From: Planctomycetota bacterium
GTDB taxonomy: Bacteria; Planctomycetota; Planctomycetia; Pirellulales; Pirellulaceae
DNA: 46,178 nucleotides
Direction: 5' to 3'
Assembly: GCA_963205385.1 (NCBI GenBank)
Contig: CAUJKE010000173.1
Span: 1-46,178 of the forward strand
Part shown: piece after piece, positions 35,250 through 43,604 of the stretch
Layout: each line of letters begins with the position of its first letter
Numbering within the stretch: position 1 is the first letter of the stretch
Program-made: the position numbers and the translations under genes
Notes under the pieces: generated by a model
Told to the model about the DNA's origin: nothing
Databases searched by the model: none
Seen by the model: only the letters and a program-made list of their open reading frames with translations

Positions 35250-36005
35250 GTGGAACTACTGCCGCTTGTTGAAACCACCAGGTTCGACGCCTCGCAAATC
35301 GCCGCGCACGCCGCGCAGGTTCAGGCGGATGTGCTGCGCCAGACGCGATACCTCGACGCGCCGAATTTCACCAGGATTCATCCCAGCGACCTGGCGATTC
35401 TTTTCGCCGCTTATGATGGTGTGTGTTTCGGCGGGAAACTGAAGCAAGCGCTGGGAGCGATGCCGCTGACTTTTGCGCTCTCCAAGCGGATGACCAGCGC
35501 CGGCGGAAAAACGGCCTGCATCACCGACCGGCGAACTGGCTTCCGGCGATTCGAGATTAGCGTCTCGGTCGCGATTTTATTCACCTGCTTCCGCGACGAC
35601 GATCATCGTCCGATCGTGACCAGCGGCATCGTCTGCCATCATCGCCTGGATGCCTTGCAGCGCGTGTTGGAACATGAAATCACGCACCTCGCGGAAATGT
35701 TGCTGTGGGATAAATCGAGTTGCGCTCAACCCCGGTTTCATTCGATCACGTACCGCTTGTTCGGCCACACGGAGAACAAGCACCAACTCATCACGCCGCG
35801 TGAGCGGGCGATCGCCAAGTTCGGCATTCGTCCCGGCATGCAAGTCCGTTTTCGTTTCGACGGCGTCGAGCACACCGGCATCGTCAACCGCGTCAACAAG
35901 CGGGCGACCGTGCTCGTCGAAGACGCCCGCGGCCAACGCTACGACAACGGCAAACATTACGCCAAGTTCTACATCCCGGTCTCGCAACTGCAGGCGGTTG
36001 AGTGA
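35250..36005 (+). CDS. SprT-like zinc metalloprotease with C-terminal SH3-like domain
   Basis: 251 aa from GTG 35250; no ATG lies near. The SprT-like core spans residues ~45-180. FAAYDGVCFGGKL is the usual FFGGxL opening, followed by LSKRMTSAGGKTA. The zinc motif HEITH is at 142-146 with Glu143 as catalytic base, and a third ligand is probably His164 in PRFHSITYRLFGH. Residues ~193-250 (GIRPGMQVRFRFDGVEHTGIVNRVNKRATVLVED) look like a small SH3-like beta barrel. Eukaryotic relatives (SPRTN) cleave DNA-protein crosslinks; the bacterial role is poorly known. It is convergent with the redoxin gene and divergent from the YjgF-like operon. Confidence 0.8.
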   Translation: MELLPLVETTRFDASQIAAHAAQVQADVLRQTRYLDAPNFTRIHPSDLAILFAAYDGVCFGGKLKQALGAMPLTFALSKRMTSAGGKTACITDRRTGFRRFEISVSVAILFTCFRDDDHRPIVTSGIVCHHRLDALQRVLEHEITHLAEMLLWDKSSCAQPRFHSITYRLFGHTENKHQLITPRERAIAKFGIRPGMQVRFRFDGVEHTGIVNRVNKRATVLVEDARGQRYDNGKHYAKFYIPVSQLQAVE

Positions 36006-36167
36006 AAGCAAGGAATCCGTCGAGTCGCAGCGCATATTGAACCAATCGCAGCAACATGGCTGATGATTCAAGACGCGATGATCGGCGCGATACTTCAATC
36101 AAGCCAGCGCTGCGGCTGCGAATTGAGAGCCTCAAGACCGATGTCTAAGGCGATTGTGCGCGCATTA

Positions 36168-38498
36168 TTATTGGGCGCCGATTGCCGGCGGCATGGGAGG
36201 TGGAACCGACTTGGAGGGACGCGACTCCTGCGCGAGCAGTCGCTGGGCCTCTTTCAACACGAAGTCGGGGTCCATGAACGGATCGGCGCCGATGTCTTGC
36301 CAGCGCACCAGGCCGGCGCCGTCGATGACGAACGTGCCGTGCAGCGTGAGATCCTCGAAGTCGTCATAACAACGGTACTTCTTGAAGACCTCAAGCTTTT
36401 CGTCGGCGACGAGCGTGAACGGAACCGGCTCGGAGTAATTCTCGATCGATTGCTTCAGTCCGGCCATGTCGTCGCTGCTAATGGCAACCACGTCCAATCC
36501 GGCCGCCCGGAAATCCTTGACTTTGGGACCGAACGCCTTGAGTTGTTCGGCGCAGTGCAAGCAACCGTGTCCCAAGTAGAAGATCACCACGACCGGCCTG
36601 CCTTGATAATCGGCCAGCGAATGCGTTTTACCTTCGGCATCCTCCAGTGCCCACGGCGCGGCAGGCGACGGTTGCCACCGGAAGGGACCGAGCGAATCGA
36701 GCGCGGGGCGGATGCCAACATCGGCCGCCGGCGTTTTCGACAAGACCCATTGCTCGCCCCAGCCAAGCTCGACGGCGATCGGCGTCAGCCGTGCAAACGG
36801 CGCGGCGGACAAGTCGATCGACCCAGACACGTTGCGCAACGTCTCGAACGCCTTCTTCGCCTCGTCCTTCTTATCGGCCTTCCACAGCCACTCGACTTGC
36901 GCCGCGAGCGGCAACACTTCGTTTTTGTTCGAGGCGACTTGCGACGCCAGGCCTTTTAAGGCCCCGTCCTGATCGCCTGCGAGAAACTGGATGCCGCACT
37001 CATACAATTTGCCGGCGTTCCCGCCTGCCTTTTTGAGCAGTTCCAAAGCCTGCTTGTAGTCGCCGGCCTGGGCGGCTTGATAGGCTTGCAACTCGCTGAT
37101 GGTTTTTTCGAGGTTGGCGATTTTGGTGCTATGGGGCTTGCGCGCGTCATCGCGACGCTTGTCGCCGTCCTTCTTGTTTTGGCGTTCCTCGCGTGACTTT
37201 TGCTCCGCTTCCTGAGCGGCCCGATCACGCGCGGCGAGCGCTTCCCGCCACTTGGCTTCGAGTTCGCCCAACGTTTTCTGACCGGACTCCGTGTCGCCCG
37301 TGCGGAACTGGGCCATGCCGAGATACCGCAGGCGCTTCAATTGCTCGTCGGCATTGTCGGTTGGTTCCAGGTAAGGTGTTTCGGAAAGTGCGATGACTTC
37401 GCCCCACATTTCGAACAGCCGCAAGACCTCGAAGAGCCGCTCCCGTCCATACTTGCTGCTCCCTTTATCGAGCGAGTTGTACTTGGGATGCCGCGGCAAC
37501 TCGCACATATTTTTCGCCAGACTCAGGGCGTCTTCCGCGCGGCCCACATGGATCATGTTGCGAATCAGCCATTCATTGTTGTGGGCGAAGTTGTGGATCT
37601 GATCGGGGAGGACACGGTCGCGCATCATGTGGGCGTGATCGACGCGGGCGGATGCTTCTTGCTGGTAGCAAGCGTCCTCATATCGTTTTAAGCCGCTATA
37701 AATGTGTCCCGGCATGTGCCACATGTGGGCGATGCTGGGGGCGGCTTGTCCACAAATCGCGGCCGAGGCCAGCGCCTTCTCCGCGCGTTGGCCGTCCCAC
37801 AAGTGAATGCGAAAGTGATGCGCGGAGTGCATCGGTTCGACCGCGAACACTTCGCCGAGGAGCGCATCGATCGCGTGATAGCTTTGAATCTTCGAACCGC
37901 TGCTGCGATTGCGCCACAATTGGAGCGCGAGCAGCGCTTTGGCTTCGATGTCGTCCGGAAACTTATAGAGAATCTTCTCGAGCGCCTCGACGTAGCCTTC
38001 GCCGCGCTCCTTCTGCTTCGCCTCGTCGAACTTCATATACGCCGCGAGCGCCTCGATGTACATCCGCTCATGCTCGCTGACTTTGTCCTTATACTTTCCG
38101 GCGGTCTCGATGAACTTCTTACCGCGCGCGGTGTTCTCGAAGTTGGCGAGCGCCATTCCCCAGTACGCCATTGCGCACTCGGGCTCAAGCGCGGCCATCT
38201 GTCGAAAGCTCCGTTCGCTTTCGAAATACCAAAAGCCGTAATATTGCCCCACGCCTTGATCGAAAAACTGCTGCACCTCGGGCTTGTCCGTCGTGATCTT
38301 GAAGTGCACCTTGCCGGTCCCGCCCATCAAGTACGCCGCTTGACGGGGGCCTTCGTTGTAAACCTCGCCGTGGGCAGAATGCCCCGCCTTGAGTGCTTCC
38401 GGCGTATCGTCAGACTGAGCCTCTTGGGCGATGACACGATTAACGGCCAGCAGTGCGAGCGCGAGGGCAACGGCGAATAACGAGTGACGCAGGATCAT
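36168..38498 (-). CDS. Exported TPR protein with C-terminal redoxin (AhpC/TSA-like) domain
   Basis: 776 aa. A signal peptide is clear (MILRHSLFAVALALALLAVNRVIAQ). Residues ~70-420 are helical TPR-like repeats (FRQMAALEPECAMAYWGMALANFENTARGKKFIE and similar). Residues ~430-490 are a highly charged coiled-coil linker (EAEQKSREERQNKKDGDKRRDD). More helical repeats follow to ~600. The last ~150 residues are a thioredoxin-fold redoxin domain: LADYQGRPVVVIFYLGHGCLHCAEQLKAFG carries a CxxC pair (CLHC) at the peroxiredoxin position. A thiol-redox or peroxide-related role outside the cytoplasm is likely. It appears monocistronic. Confidence 0.85.
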   Translation of the reverse strand: MILRHSLFAVALALALLAVNRVIAQEAQSDDTPEALKAGHSAHGEVYNEGPRQAAYLMGGTGKVHFKITTDKPEVQQFFDQGVGQYYGFWYFESERSFRQMAALEPECAMAYWGMALANFENTARGKKFIETAGKYKDKVSEHERMYIEALAAYMKFDEAKQKERGEGYVEALEKILYKFPDDIEAKALLALQLWRNRSSGSKIQSYHAIDALLGEVFAVEPMHSAHHFRIHLWDGQRAEKALASAAICGQAAPSIAHMWHMPGHIYSGLKRYEDACYQQEASARVDHAHMMRDRVLPDQIHNFAHNNEWLIRNMIHVGRAEDALSLAKNMCELPRHPKYNSLDKGSSKYGRERLFEVLRLFEMWGEVIALSETPYLEPTDNADEQLKRLRYLGMAQFRTGDTESGQKTLGELEAKWREALAARDRAAQEAEQKSREERQNKKDGDKRRDDARKPHSTKIANLEKTISELQAYQAAQAGDYKQALELLKKAGGNAGKLYECGIQFLAGDQDGALKGLASQVASNKNEVLPLAAQVEWLWKADKKDEAKKAFETLRNVSGSIDLSAAPFARLTPIAVELGWGEQWVLSKTPAADVGIRPALDSLGPFRWQPSPAAPWALEDAEGKTHSLADYQGRPVVVIFYLGHGCLHCAEQLKAFGPKVKDFRAAGLDVVAISSDDMAGLKQSIENYSEPVPFTLVADEKLEVFKKYRCYDDFEDLTLHGTFVIDGAGLVRWQDIGADPFMDPDFVLKEAQRLLAQESRPSKSVPPPMPPAIGAQ

Positions 38499-38861
38499 GA
38501 GAAGCCTGGGGCTGGTGGGACCGGGTGGCGGAGAAGATTTGCGAGCACCTCATTGTAGCCGTGAAGAGGGACGAAATGCCAACGGTTTGGCGAGTGGCGC
38601 GGCATTCATTCTCGCGTCCCACGCCATTGACCGCAGCGCCGGCCGTCGCGAACGGCAATTTTGTCGTCACTGCCACCCCTATGACTAACAGGCAGACCCC
38701 CATTTGATGAATGATTGTTCAGGTTAGTGACGGAACGGCGCCGGGTTCGTGGATAAACCTCGAGGCTATTCACGATACGACGTACAAACAGGGCATTGCG
38801 GCATTTCGTGCTCCGTTCGAAAGGCATGTTGTTTTGGGTAGAATAGCCCAAAGCGACGCGA
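38499..38861. other. Intergenic region upstream of the leuA promoter
   Basis: About 360 bases with no supportable gene. A hairpin TTTGGG-N8-CCCAAA (38833-38852) lies 9 bp before the leuA -35 box and could be an operator or the end of an upstream transcript. Nothing else stands out. Confidence 0.5.
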
Positions 38862-38890
38862 TTGACTGATCCCCACTTGCGAAGTAGAAT
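38862..38890 (+). promoter_or_regulatory. leuA promoter
   Basis: TTGACT (38862-38867) and TAGAAT (38885-38890) are each five of six to the sigma-70 consensus, with the ideal 17-bp spacing. The start is expected near 38896-38898. That gives ~70 nt before the leader peptide and ~465 nt before leuA. Confidence 0.75.
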
Positions 38891-38965
38891 GGCGAGGATA
38901 AATTGACGAACGTTTACAAGCGAGGTGGCGCGAACCTGTGCCACTGGATATAGTTCCTATTACGC

Positions 38966-39022
38966 ATGACTTCTAATTTCCTACTGCCGCGACTGCTACT
39001 AACGACGGGTGACCGGCCGTAG
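38966..39022 (+). CDS. leuA leader peptide, 18 aa, Leu-rich (attenuation)
   Basis: The frame from ATG 38966 to TAG 39020-39022 encodes MTSNFLLPRLLLTTGDRP. Five of seven successive codons (38981-39001) are Leu: CTA CTG, then two others, then CTG CTA CTA. CTA is likely a rare codon in this G+C-rich genome, which would sharpen stalling when charged tRNA-Leu is scarce. There is no strong SD, though GGAT lies ~17 nt upstream. The Leu codons end 10 nt before the 5' arm of the antiterminator, and the stop codon lies at its inner end. This is the placement needed for classical ribosome-mediated attenuation. The peptide itself probably has no function. Too short for standard gene finders. Confidence 0.8.
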   Translation: MTSNFLLPRLLLTTGDRP

Positions 39023-39079
39023 GGTGGTATTGCGTGAAAGATCGTGAAACCCCAGGCCGGTCGGCTATGGGGTTTTTTT
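39011..39079 (+). terminator. leuA transcription attenuator: antiterminator and intrinsic terminator
   Basis: Terminator: AAACCCCA (39047-39054) pairs with TGGGGTTT (39068-39075), and GCC (39056-39058) with GGC (39063-39065) above it. The T-run is at 39073-39079. Antiterminator: GACCGGCC (39011-39018) is the exact reverse complement of GGCCGGTC (39055-39062), and GGG (39022-39024) can pair with CCC (39051-39053). The two structures share 39051-39062 and so exclude each other. A ribosome stalled at the Leu codons leaves 39011 onward free, so the antiterminator forms. A ribosome that reaches the stop at 39022 covers it, so the terminator forms. Confidence 0.82.
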
Positions 39080-39361
39080 GTTGGTGGGTATTCTGTGTTG
39101 GTGGGAATTCTATGCTCAATTGGATGAACACCTTGCGACGCCGAGCGGGGGGGCCTTCACGGGCCAGCCTCCTCCTGCGCGCGCCGGCTCGCGGCCGGCT
39201 GGCGACACGATGACCTGTGGGTCGTCGTGGCCCAAGGACACCCCAGCGCGTGGCGAATTGCCGGCGCGTCCGCCGTTTGTCCTGAGCTTCCCTGGCATTC
39301 ATGGCGCGGAAGTTGCGCTTTTTCCCATAACAACGAAACAATTAAAGTAAAGAATATCCCT
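39080..39361 (+). other. Long spacer between attenuator and leuA
   Basis: 282 bases. A TTG-started frame of 90 codons (39078-39350) has no recognisable product. A GCCGGC-TCGCG-GCCGGC hairpin is at 39183-39199. The spacing is unusually long for an attenuator and its structural gene. No second promoter is obvious. Confidence 0.4.
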
Positions 39362-40921
39362 ATGTCTGAACAAAAAACGTCCGCCACAACCGATTCCCCG
39401 AACCGTACGATCAAGATTTTCGACACGACGCTCCGCGACGGCGAGCAATCGCCGGGATGCAGCATGAACCTGGCCGAGAAGCTGCAGATGGCGCAGGCTC
39501 TCGTGGAGTTGGGGGTGGATGTGATCGAGGCAGGCTTCCCGATTGCTTCGCCGGGAGACTTCGAGGCGGTCCGCGAGATCGCCGCGAACGTGCGCGGCAG
39601 CACGATTTGCGGGCTGGCCCGGTGTAACGAGATGGACATCAACCGCGCGTGGGAAGCATTGAAAAGTTCCCCCCAACCGCGGATCCACGTCTTTCTCGCA
39701 ACGAGCGCCATCCATCGCGAGTTCAAACTCAAGATGACACGCGAGGAGATCATTCAACGGGCGATTGCTGGCGTGAAGCTCGCGCATAGTCATTGCGACG
39801 ACATCGAGTTCTCACCGGAGGATGCCGCGCGAACCGAGCATGACTTTTTGTGCGCGGTCGTCGAGGCGGCGATTGACGCCGGCGCGACGACGATCAACAT
39901 TCCCGATACGGTGGGCTATGCGGTGCCGCTGCAAATGGGCGCGACGATCGCGATGCTGAGGAACCGGGTTCCCAATATCGATAAGGCGACGATCAGCGTG
40001 CATTGCCACGACGATTTAGGCATGGCCGTGGCGAACAGCCTCGCGGCCGTCGAGCACGGCGCGGGGCAAGTGGAATGCACCATCAACGGCATCGGCGAAC
40101 GCGCCGGCAACTGCTCGCTCGAAGAAGTGGTGATGGCGCTCCGCACGCGCAGCGACTTTTACAAGGCCGACACGCGCATCCATACGCCCCGACTCGTGCC
40201 GGCCAGTCGTTTGCTGACCAGCATCACCGGTATGCAGGTGCAGCGCAACAAGGCGATTGTGGGACGCAACGCTTTTGCTCACGAAGCAGGCATTCACCAG
40301 GATGGCATGCTTAAAGAACGGACCACCTACGAGATTATGCGTCCCGAGGATGTCGGCTTTCAAGCGACCGATCTCGTGCTCGGCAAGCATAGCGGGCGAG
40401 CGGCGCTGGCGGATCGCGCGCGCATTCTCGGCTATCAACTCACCGGCGAGCAATTGCAAACGGTGTTCGAGGACTTCAAACGCTTAGCCGACCGCAAGAA
40501 GGAAGTCTACGACGGCGATATCGTCGCGCTCATCGAGCAGCAATTGTACGGCGTGGAGGAAGAAGAGTGGCAGTTGGTTGCGTTCGAGGCATCTTCCGGG
40601 ACCGGCCGCAAGCCGAGTGTGAAGCTCACGCTGCGACATGGGAACGAGGACCAGACGGTGGAATCTTCCGAGGGAGACGGCCCGATCGACTGCGCGTTCC
40701 TCGCGACCGAAAAACTGACCGGCTACAAGCTGACTTGCCAGGACTATCAGGTCCAGAGCGCGACGCTCGGCCACGACGCACTGGGCGAAGTGACGCTGGA
40801 AGTGGAATACCACGGGGAAGTCATTCGCGGGCGCGGCGTTTCGACCGACACTGTGGAAGCCACCGTGATGGCCATTTTGAATGCCGTGAACCGCATCGCG
40901 CAGCGCGTGCGGAAAAACTAA
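39362..40921 (+). CDS. leuA: 2-isopropylmalate synthase
   Basis: 519 aa from ATG 39362, the usual length for the full enzyme; the in-frame extension upstream is not homologous. Condenses acetyl-CoA with 2-oxoisovalerate, the first committed step of leucine synthesis. The N-terminal TIM barrel has [18 protein letters not shown], with the Arg-Asp substrate-binding pair. The metal-binding [37 protein letters not shown] block follows, and then [16 protein letters not shown]. Residues ~385-519 are the LeuA allosteric dimer domain ([27 protein letters not shown]...), so leucine feedback inhibition is expected. It is preceded by its own promoter and a leader-peptide attenuator. No other leu gene is in the window. 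Confidence 0.97.
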   Translation: MSEQKTSATTDSPNRTIKIFDTTLRDGEQSPGCSMNLAEKLQMAQALVELGVDVIEAGFPIASPGDFEAVREIAANVRGSTICGLARCNEMDINRAWEALKSSPQPRIHVFLATSAIHREFKLKMTREEIIQRAIAGVKLAHSHCDDIEFSPEDAARTEHDFLCAVVEAAIDAGATTINIPDTVGYAVPLQMGATIAMLRNRVPNIDKATISVHCHDDLGMAVANSLAAVEHGAGQVECTINGIGERAGNCSLEEVVMALRTRSDFYKADTRIHTPRLVPASRLLTSITGMQVQRNKAIVGRNAFAHEAGIHQDGMLKERTTYEIMRPEDVGFQATDLVLGKHSGRAALADRARILGYQLTGEQLQTVFEDFKRLADRKKEVYDGDIVALIEQQLYGVEEEEWQLVAFEASSGTGRKPSVKLTLRHGNEDQTVESSEGDGPIDCAFLATEKLTGYKLTCQDYQVQSATLGHDALGEVTLEVEYHGEVIRGRGVSTDTVEATVMAILNAVNRIAQRVRKN

Positions 40922-40937
40922 GGACGAAGCTCGTCGT

Positions 40938-40995
40938 CGCCAAAATCGCCAGGCTTTGGATGGTGGGACGACATCCAAGCGGGGCGAGTTTGGCG
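40938..40995. repeat. Large palindromic element between convergent genes
   Basis: CGCCAAAATCGCC (40938-40950) pairs with GGCGAGTTTGGCG (40983-40995), 12 of 13 positions. Inside, TTGGATG (40956-40962) pairs perfectly with CATCCAA (40972-40978). It fills the gap between leuA and the PH-domain gene, ending 1 bp before the latter's stop. There is no good T-run, so it is either a bidirectional transcript end or a REP-like dispersed palindrome. Confidence 0.7.
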
Positions 40996-40996
40996 A

Positions 40997-41668
40997 TTAG
41001 ACGGCATGAATGCGCAGCCCGCGGCGGGTCATTTCCTTGCGGCGGGCTTTGTCGATGAGTTCGGCAATCTGCTGGACATCGTCGATGCCTTGCATGACGA
41101 GCACCGGGTGCGTCGGATCGCTCGAAGTGATCTTGATGGTTCCGACGCCAAACATTCGCTCAAAAATGCTTTGCGAGTACGTCACGTCATCCATCTCAAT
41201 GACCTCGATGCGATCGGTCGTCCGCGTGAGGATGCCGGTCGAGTGGAAAAAGCGTTGCGATGTGAGGCGGTAGCCGATGTTCAGGCGGCGATAGGTCGAA
41301 AGTGCGAGCACCCAGAGCCAGACGAGCACCATCGCGCCGATCGCGAACGGCCAGGTCACAGGCATAAAGACGCTGAGCGCCAGGCAGGCAATGGAGAGGA
41401 GCGTCACGGCGACGAAGTGTCCCAGCATGGCCTTGGGGCTATAGCTTCCAGTCCAAAGCTCTTCCTCGGGATCATCGCGGCGGCCGGTGGGACTGCGGAG
41501 CGCGGCCGCTGGGTTGCTAGCACTTTCGTCGTCCCTGGCGCGCGCGGTGCTGCCGGGCGGCGGCGGTGGTGGGGAAGTCGCGCCCTTGATGTCGTCGATG
41601 CGCGTGCCGCATTGACCGCAAAAGGACGTGCCGGAGGAAACTTCAGCGCCGCAAGAAGTGCATTTCAT
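40997..41668 (-). CDS. Zinc-ribbon and PH-domain (bPH2) membrane protein
   Basis: 223 aa from ATG 41668 (MKCTSCGAEVSSGTSFCGQCG). The N-terminal zinc ribbon has Cys3, Cys6, Cys17 and Cys20. A Pro-rich linker (six prolines in a row) and charged stretch follow. Two adjacent hydrophobic segments are at ~95-140 (FVAVTLLSIACLALSVFMPVTWPFAIGAMVLVWLWVLAL). The C-terminal ~75 residues are a bacterial PH-like domain of the YdbS/YdbT type (YRLTSQRFFHSTGILTRTTDRIEVIEMDDVTYSQSIFERMFGVGTIKI). Function unknown; such domains face the cytoplasm. It is convergent with leuA and divergent from nrdR. Confidence 0.85.
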   Translation of the reverse strand: MKCTSCGAEVSSGTSFCGQCGTRIDDIKGATSPPPPPPGSTARARDDESASNPAAALRSPTGRRDDPEEELWTGSYSPKAMLGHFVAVTLLSIACLALSVFMPVTWPFAIGAMVLVWLWVLALSTYRRLNIGYRLTSQRFFHSTGILTRTTDRIEVIEMDDVTYSQSIFERMFGVGTIKITSSDPTHPVLVMQGIDDVQQIAELIDKARRKEMTRRGLRIHAV

Positions 41669-41886
41669 GTGTGGAATTCCGAGGCGTAGCAGCAGTGAGC
41701 GAGTGATAAACGTAGCCGCGACCGAGGCAGGGCGTGGCCCATGTTCGGCCGGGAAGCGCCTGCTCATTATACTCGTGGCGCACGTCGCCGCGAGCGGGAA
41801 ACCGGTACTCGTATTCTGCAGCGACGAAATCGGCTATAGTGCACGCATGGCCGGAATTTGTCTTCGTTATGACTGCGTGAGTTGAT

Positions 41887-42348
41887 ATGCGCTGCCCCTT
41901 TTGCCGCGTTGACAACGATAAAGTCATCGACTCGCGCGCGAGCGAGGATGGCTTCTCGATTCGTCGGCGGCGACGGTGCCTGAGTTGCAAGCGGCGTTAC
42001 ACCACGTATGAGCGCGTCGAGGAAGTTGACATTAAGGTCGTCAAGAAGAACGGCGCGCGCGAAATGTTCGACCGCGAGAAGATCAAACGCGGATTGACTA
42101 AGGCTTGCTGGAAGCGGGCGATTAGCGACGAGCAGATTGAAGCGTTGATTTCTGGCGTCGAAGGGGACATTTACGGAAATTTCGAGGCGGAAGTTGAAAG
42201 CCGCGAGATTGGCGAACTCGTGATGCAACACTTGTCGGGAGTCGATCAAGTCGCCTTTGTGCGATTCGCGAGCGTCTATCGGGAGTTCAAGGATGTCCGC
42301 GACTTCGTGGATGAACTGCAGCCGATGCTCCGGAAGAAGCCGACGTAG
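41887..42348 (+). CDS. nrdR: Transcriptional repressor NrdR
   Basis: 153 aa, the usual length. The N-terminal zinc ribbon has Cys3, Cys6, Cys31 and Cys34 (MRCPFC...RRRRRCLSCKRRYTTYE). The ATP-cone domain follows from about residue 48 (VVKKNGAREMFDREKIKRGLTKACWKR...). In this family NrdR senses ATP/dATP and represses ribonucleotide reductase genes at paired NrdR boxes. No nrd gene or clear NrdR box is in this window. The region around VDQVAFVRFASVYREFKDVRDF is the conserved C-terminal end. It is convergent with the sialidase gene, 5 bp apart. Confidence 0.97.
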   Translation: MRCPFCRVDNDKVIDSRASEDGFSIRRRRRCLSCKRRYTTYERVEEVDIKVVKKNGAREMFDREKIKRGLTKACWKRAISDEQIEALISGVEGDIYGNFEAEVESREIGELVMQHLSGVDQVAFVRFASVYREFKDVRDFVDELQPMLRKKPT

Positions 42349-42353
42349 GCGCG

Positions 42354-43475
42354 CTACTTCAACTCGCGCGGGTCGAGGGTCACATGTTTGATCGACTTGC
42401 GGTCGTAGGTATAGGTGATTTGCACGCGGCCGTCTTTCGTTTGAATGACTGCGGGATACGAATACTCGCCGGGCCGGCGTTCGAGCGTTAGGACCGGCTT
42501 CCACGACTGGCCGTCATCGGAGAGAGCGACATTCAGCATGCTGCGTCCAGTGGGAAGCAAGCCGCGCCCGGTGTGATTGTAGACCAGCAACTGCCGCCCA
42601 TCGGCAAGTGTCACGGCATCGGCGCCTGCGTTGGGATTGGGGAGTTTTGTCGCGGTCAGTTTGCTCCAGGTCTGGCCACCATCTTCCGACCAGCTTTGTG
42701 CGATGACGCCTTGCTGGCTGCGGCAGAGGATTTGCAGCTTGCCGTCTGGATGCGTGAGGATGCTTGGTTGGATCGCGCCGAAGTCTTTACCGTCGTGAAT
42801 TGGTCCGATCACTTCCCACGTCTGGCCGTTGTCGCGCGAGCGTTCGAAATGCACTCGCCAGTTCTGATGTTCGCTGCTGCTGGGACAGAGGATGGCGCCA
42901 TCCTTGAACTGAATCGGCTTGTTTTTCACGGGGCCAATGAGATTGGGGTTCTTCTCGCCGAGCTTCGCGTCCTCGCCGAGCTTGCGCGGCTGCGACCAGG
43001 ATCGGCCGTTGTCGCTGGACGTAATGAGCATGCCCCACCATGTGCTCGGACTGGGACCGACTTTATAGAACAACATGAGCGGTCCTTCGGCCGGTTGAAA
43101 CAACACCGGATTCCAGCAAGGATAACGCTTCTCAGGCGTTTGCACGCCGCTGGCGACCTCCACCGGCTGGGACCACTGCTCGCCGTCGCGCCGCGAAACC
43201 CAGATGCCGACATCGGGGCTCTTTTCATGTTGACCGCCGAACCAGGCGGCGACAAGTCCGGCCGGCGTTTCGACGATGGTCGAAGCGTGACACTGCGGCG
43301 TGGGCCTGCCTTCCAGCGCGTAGATCAACTCGCCTTGCACGTATCCATTCTTTCCCGCTTCCGCGAGCGGCGGGATGGCGGGCTCGTCCGCAGCGGCGAA
43401 TTTGGCAGAGGCGCATAACGCGCAGCTTATGAGGGCCGACCACACGAACAATAACCTCAAGCGTCGCAGAACCAT
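42354..43475 (-). CDS. Exported sialidase-like (BNR/Asp-box) protein
   Basis: 373 aa from ATG 43475; the upstream frame lacks the signal peptide seen here (MVLRRLRLLFVWSALISCALCASAKFAAA). The fold is a six-bladed sialidase-type propeller. Asp-box motifs (SxDxGxxW) are visible as SSDNGRSW, SRDNGQTW, SEDGGQTW and SDDGQSW. The start of the domain is QCHASTIVETPAGLVAAWFGG, typical of the exo-alpha-sialidase-like (BNR_2) group. It may release terminal sugars outside the cytoplasm, though substrates of the planctomycete members are not proven to be sialic acids. It is divergent from a sodium:solute symporter gene with 129 bp between, which may carry the product. Confidence 0.88.
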   Translation of the reverse strand: MVLRRLRLLFVWSALISCALCASAKFAAADEPAIPPLAEAGKNGYVQGELIYALEGRPTPQCHASTIVETPAGLVAAWFGGQHEKSPDVGIWVSRRDGEQWSQPVEVASGVQTPEKRYPCWNPVLFQPAEGPLMLFYKVGPSPSTWWGMLITSSDNGRSWSQPRKLGEDAKLGEKNPNLIGPVKNKPIQFKDGAILCPSSSEHQNWRVHFERSRDNGQTWEVIGPIHDGKDFGAIQPSILTHPDGKLQILCRSQQGVIAQSWSEDGGQTWSKLTATKLPNPNAGADAVTLADGRQLLVYNHTGRGLLPTGRSMLNVALSDDGQSWKPVLTLERRPGEYSYPAVIQTKDGRVQITYTYDRKSIKHVTLDPRELK

Positions 43476-43604
43476 GCGTTTTGTCCTTGCAATCGGGGAA
43501 GCGCGCATCAAATAATGTGCCCTGTTCAATGTTGGTCGCGGCGCGGTCGCTGTCAAGCACCGGGGCGGTCACTGTAGCGTTACGCTTTGGGCGACTTGTT
43601 GACG

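Noticed and set aside
39021-39034. AGGGTGGTATTGCG upstream of the leuA terminator resembles the T-box consensus AGGGTGGNACCGCG (two mismatches), and TGGT would suit tRNA-Leu.
   Set aside because: The transcript start inferred from the promoter leaves no convincing Stem I or specifier loop, and the conserved ACC is ATT. The leader ORF with five Leu codons and the perfect 8-bp antiterminator explain the region better. A covariance-model search for T-box would settle it.
39078-39350. 90-codon TTG-started frame between the leuA attenuator and leuA.
   Set aside because: It has no recognisable domain, starts in the terminator T-run and has no SD; probably chance in G+C-rich sequence.
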